DNA of 32,774 bases, taken from positions 1-32,774 of the forward strand of contig JAAYIU010000476.1 of assembly GCA_012523265.1 (NCBI GenBank). Direction: 5' to 3'. Under the pieces are notes generated by a model. That model ran no database searches and was not told where the DNA came from. It saw only the letters and a program-made list of their open reading frames with translations. Shown here piece by piece: positions 32,188 to 32,774 of the stretch (positions are counted from its first letter, which is position 1; each line of letters starts with the position of its first letter). The position numbers and the translations under genes are program-made. The DNA comes from Bacteroidales bacterium. Its GTDB lineage: Bacteria; Bacteroidota; Bacteroidia; Bacteroidales; 4484-276.

Positions 32188-32774
32188 ATGAAAAAGTACT
32201 TCTTCCTAACATTGTTCCTTTTCACAATTGGCTTCCAGGCCAATCTTCACGCCCAAGGCTACCAGGATCTTTGGAATGCTACATTCACCCAAAATGGCGA
32301 TCGCAGTGAGGCTCAAATTCTTCACAATGATTTTTACAATAATGTTTTTGTAAGCATCAATTATCACGACACTGTTTTTTTGCCGGATACGGTGTTTTCA
32401 CATCCTACCCATCCTTATGTGGCGCTCAATGCAGCCGTTGCCAAATTCGATCAGGACGGGAATTTTTTGTTTGCACTTGACCTGTTTATAGATACAATAG
32501 GTTTTTATTGGATAAGGCCCGCCATGACCACAGACCGCAACAACAACATCTATCTCGCCTGTGCATTTGCAAACCGGATGAGCATACAGGACACAATAAT
32601 CCAGGATGAACAGCACGGCCTGTTTAATTTTCATCCATACGATCTCGCCATAATAAAGCTGTCGCCTGATCTCAAAATACAATTCATCAAACTCATCTCG
32701 GGTAATGCCAGTGACCAATGCGGGGGAATTTTTGTAGGTAATGACGGGTATTTATACCTGAACAGCATCCATAC
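32188..32774 (+). CDS. Secreted protein, 3'-truncated by window edge
   Basis: Open from ATG 32188 to the end of the window without a stop (195 codons visible). The signal peptide MKKYFFLTLFLFTIGFQANL ends HAQGYQDLW, with cleavage predicted before Gln. The visible mature part has long beta-strand-rich stretches with AKFDQDGNFLFALDL and IFVGNDGYLYLNSI, the style of SBBP/propeller-type repeats found in T9SS cargo, but the C-terminus that would show a sorting domain is off the window. A tiny ATGAAATTATGA lies just upstream (start 32180) and is probably noise. It is divergent from the two-gene propeller operon (213 bp between starts). Length and final domains cannot be judged here. Confidence 0.8.
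   Translation, partial: MKKYFFLTLFLFTIGFQANLHAQGYQDLWNATFTQNGDRSEAQILHNDFYNNVFVSINYHDTVFLPDTVFSHPTHPYVALNAAVAKFDQDGNFLFALDLFIDTIGFYWIRPAMTTDRNNNIYLACAFANRMSIQDTIIQDEQHGLFNFHPYDLAIIKLSPDLKIQFIKLISGNASDQCGGIFVGNDGYLYLNSIH

Overview
This window is chromosomal DNA from a Bacteroidota bacterium, probably Bacteroidales/Marinilabiliales-like; the genus cannot be fixed from sequence alone. The evidence is: A-rich, Shine-Dalgarno-poor gene starts; -7 boxes of the form TAnnTTTG upstream of several genes; two large secreted proteins with type IX secretion (T9SS) C-terminal sorting domains; lipoproteins with lipoboxes; and signal peptides in which Gln follows the predicted cleavage site. Most of the window is ordinary housekeeping coding sequence. 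There is no rRNA, tRNA, CRISPR array, phage or intact IS element that I can see.

Layout. Positions 1-762 hold the 3' end of an unrecognised, AT-rich gene. Next come fbaA and mutY on the minus strand. A plus-strand run follows: HU, a 31-residue hyperbasic ribosome-type protein, a hairpin terminator, rng, trpS, hflX and lnt. rhaD lies on the minus strand and is followed by a 486-bp gene-free stretch with MITE-like repeats. A plus-strand run then carries a 2-Cys peroxiredoxin, a nitroreductase and an M28-family lipoprotein that looks like a glutaminyl cyclase. On the minus strand are an AAA/DUF4143 ATPase, a lipoprotein alpha/beta hydrolase and a PIN-PhoH ATPase; the last two form an operon. dprA (+) converges on an iron alcohol dehydrogenase (-). 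The wall-elongation pair mrdA-rodA (-, overlapping) and a small lipoprotein (-) follow, then a LuxE-like protein (+) and an RsuA/RluB-family pseudouridine synthase (+).

From 27 kb to the end the window changes character. A two-gene minus-strand operon encodes 998- and 649-residue beta-propeller proteins with T9SS sorting domains. It is divergent from a third secreted gene that is cut by the window end. All three have signal peptides predicted to leave an N-terminal Gln.

How the genes relate. HU, the small basic protein, rng, trpS, hflX and the pseudouridine synthase belong to nucleoid, ribosome and RNA functions. lnt, mrdA and rodA build the envelope. The putative glutaminyl cyclase at 12.7-13.8 kb and the Gln-exposing secreted proteins at 27-32.8 kb are plausible enzyme and substrates. 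Four intergenic copies of an AT-rich motif (consensus ATTTATTTGTNATTTG), two of them bounding inverted-repeat structures, suggest a small dispersed non-coding repeat family. I see no convincing new multi-gene defence or biosynthetic system; the least-explained content is the secreted cassette and the repeats.
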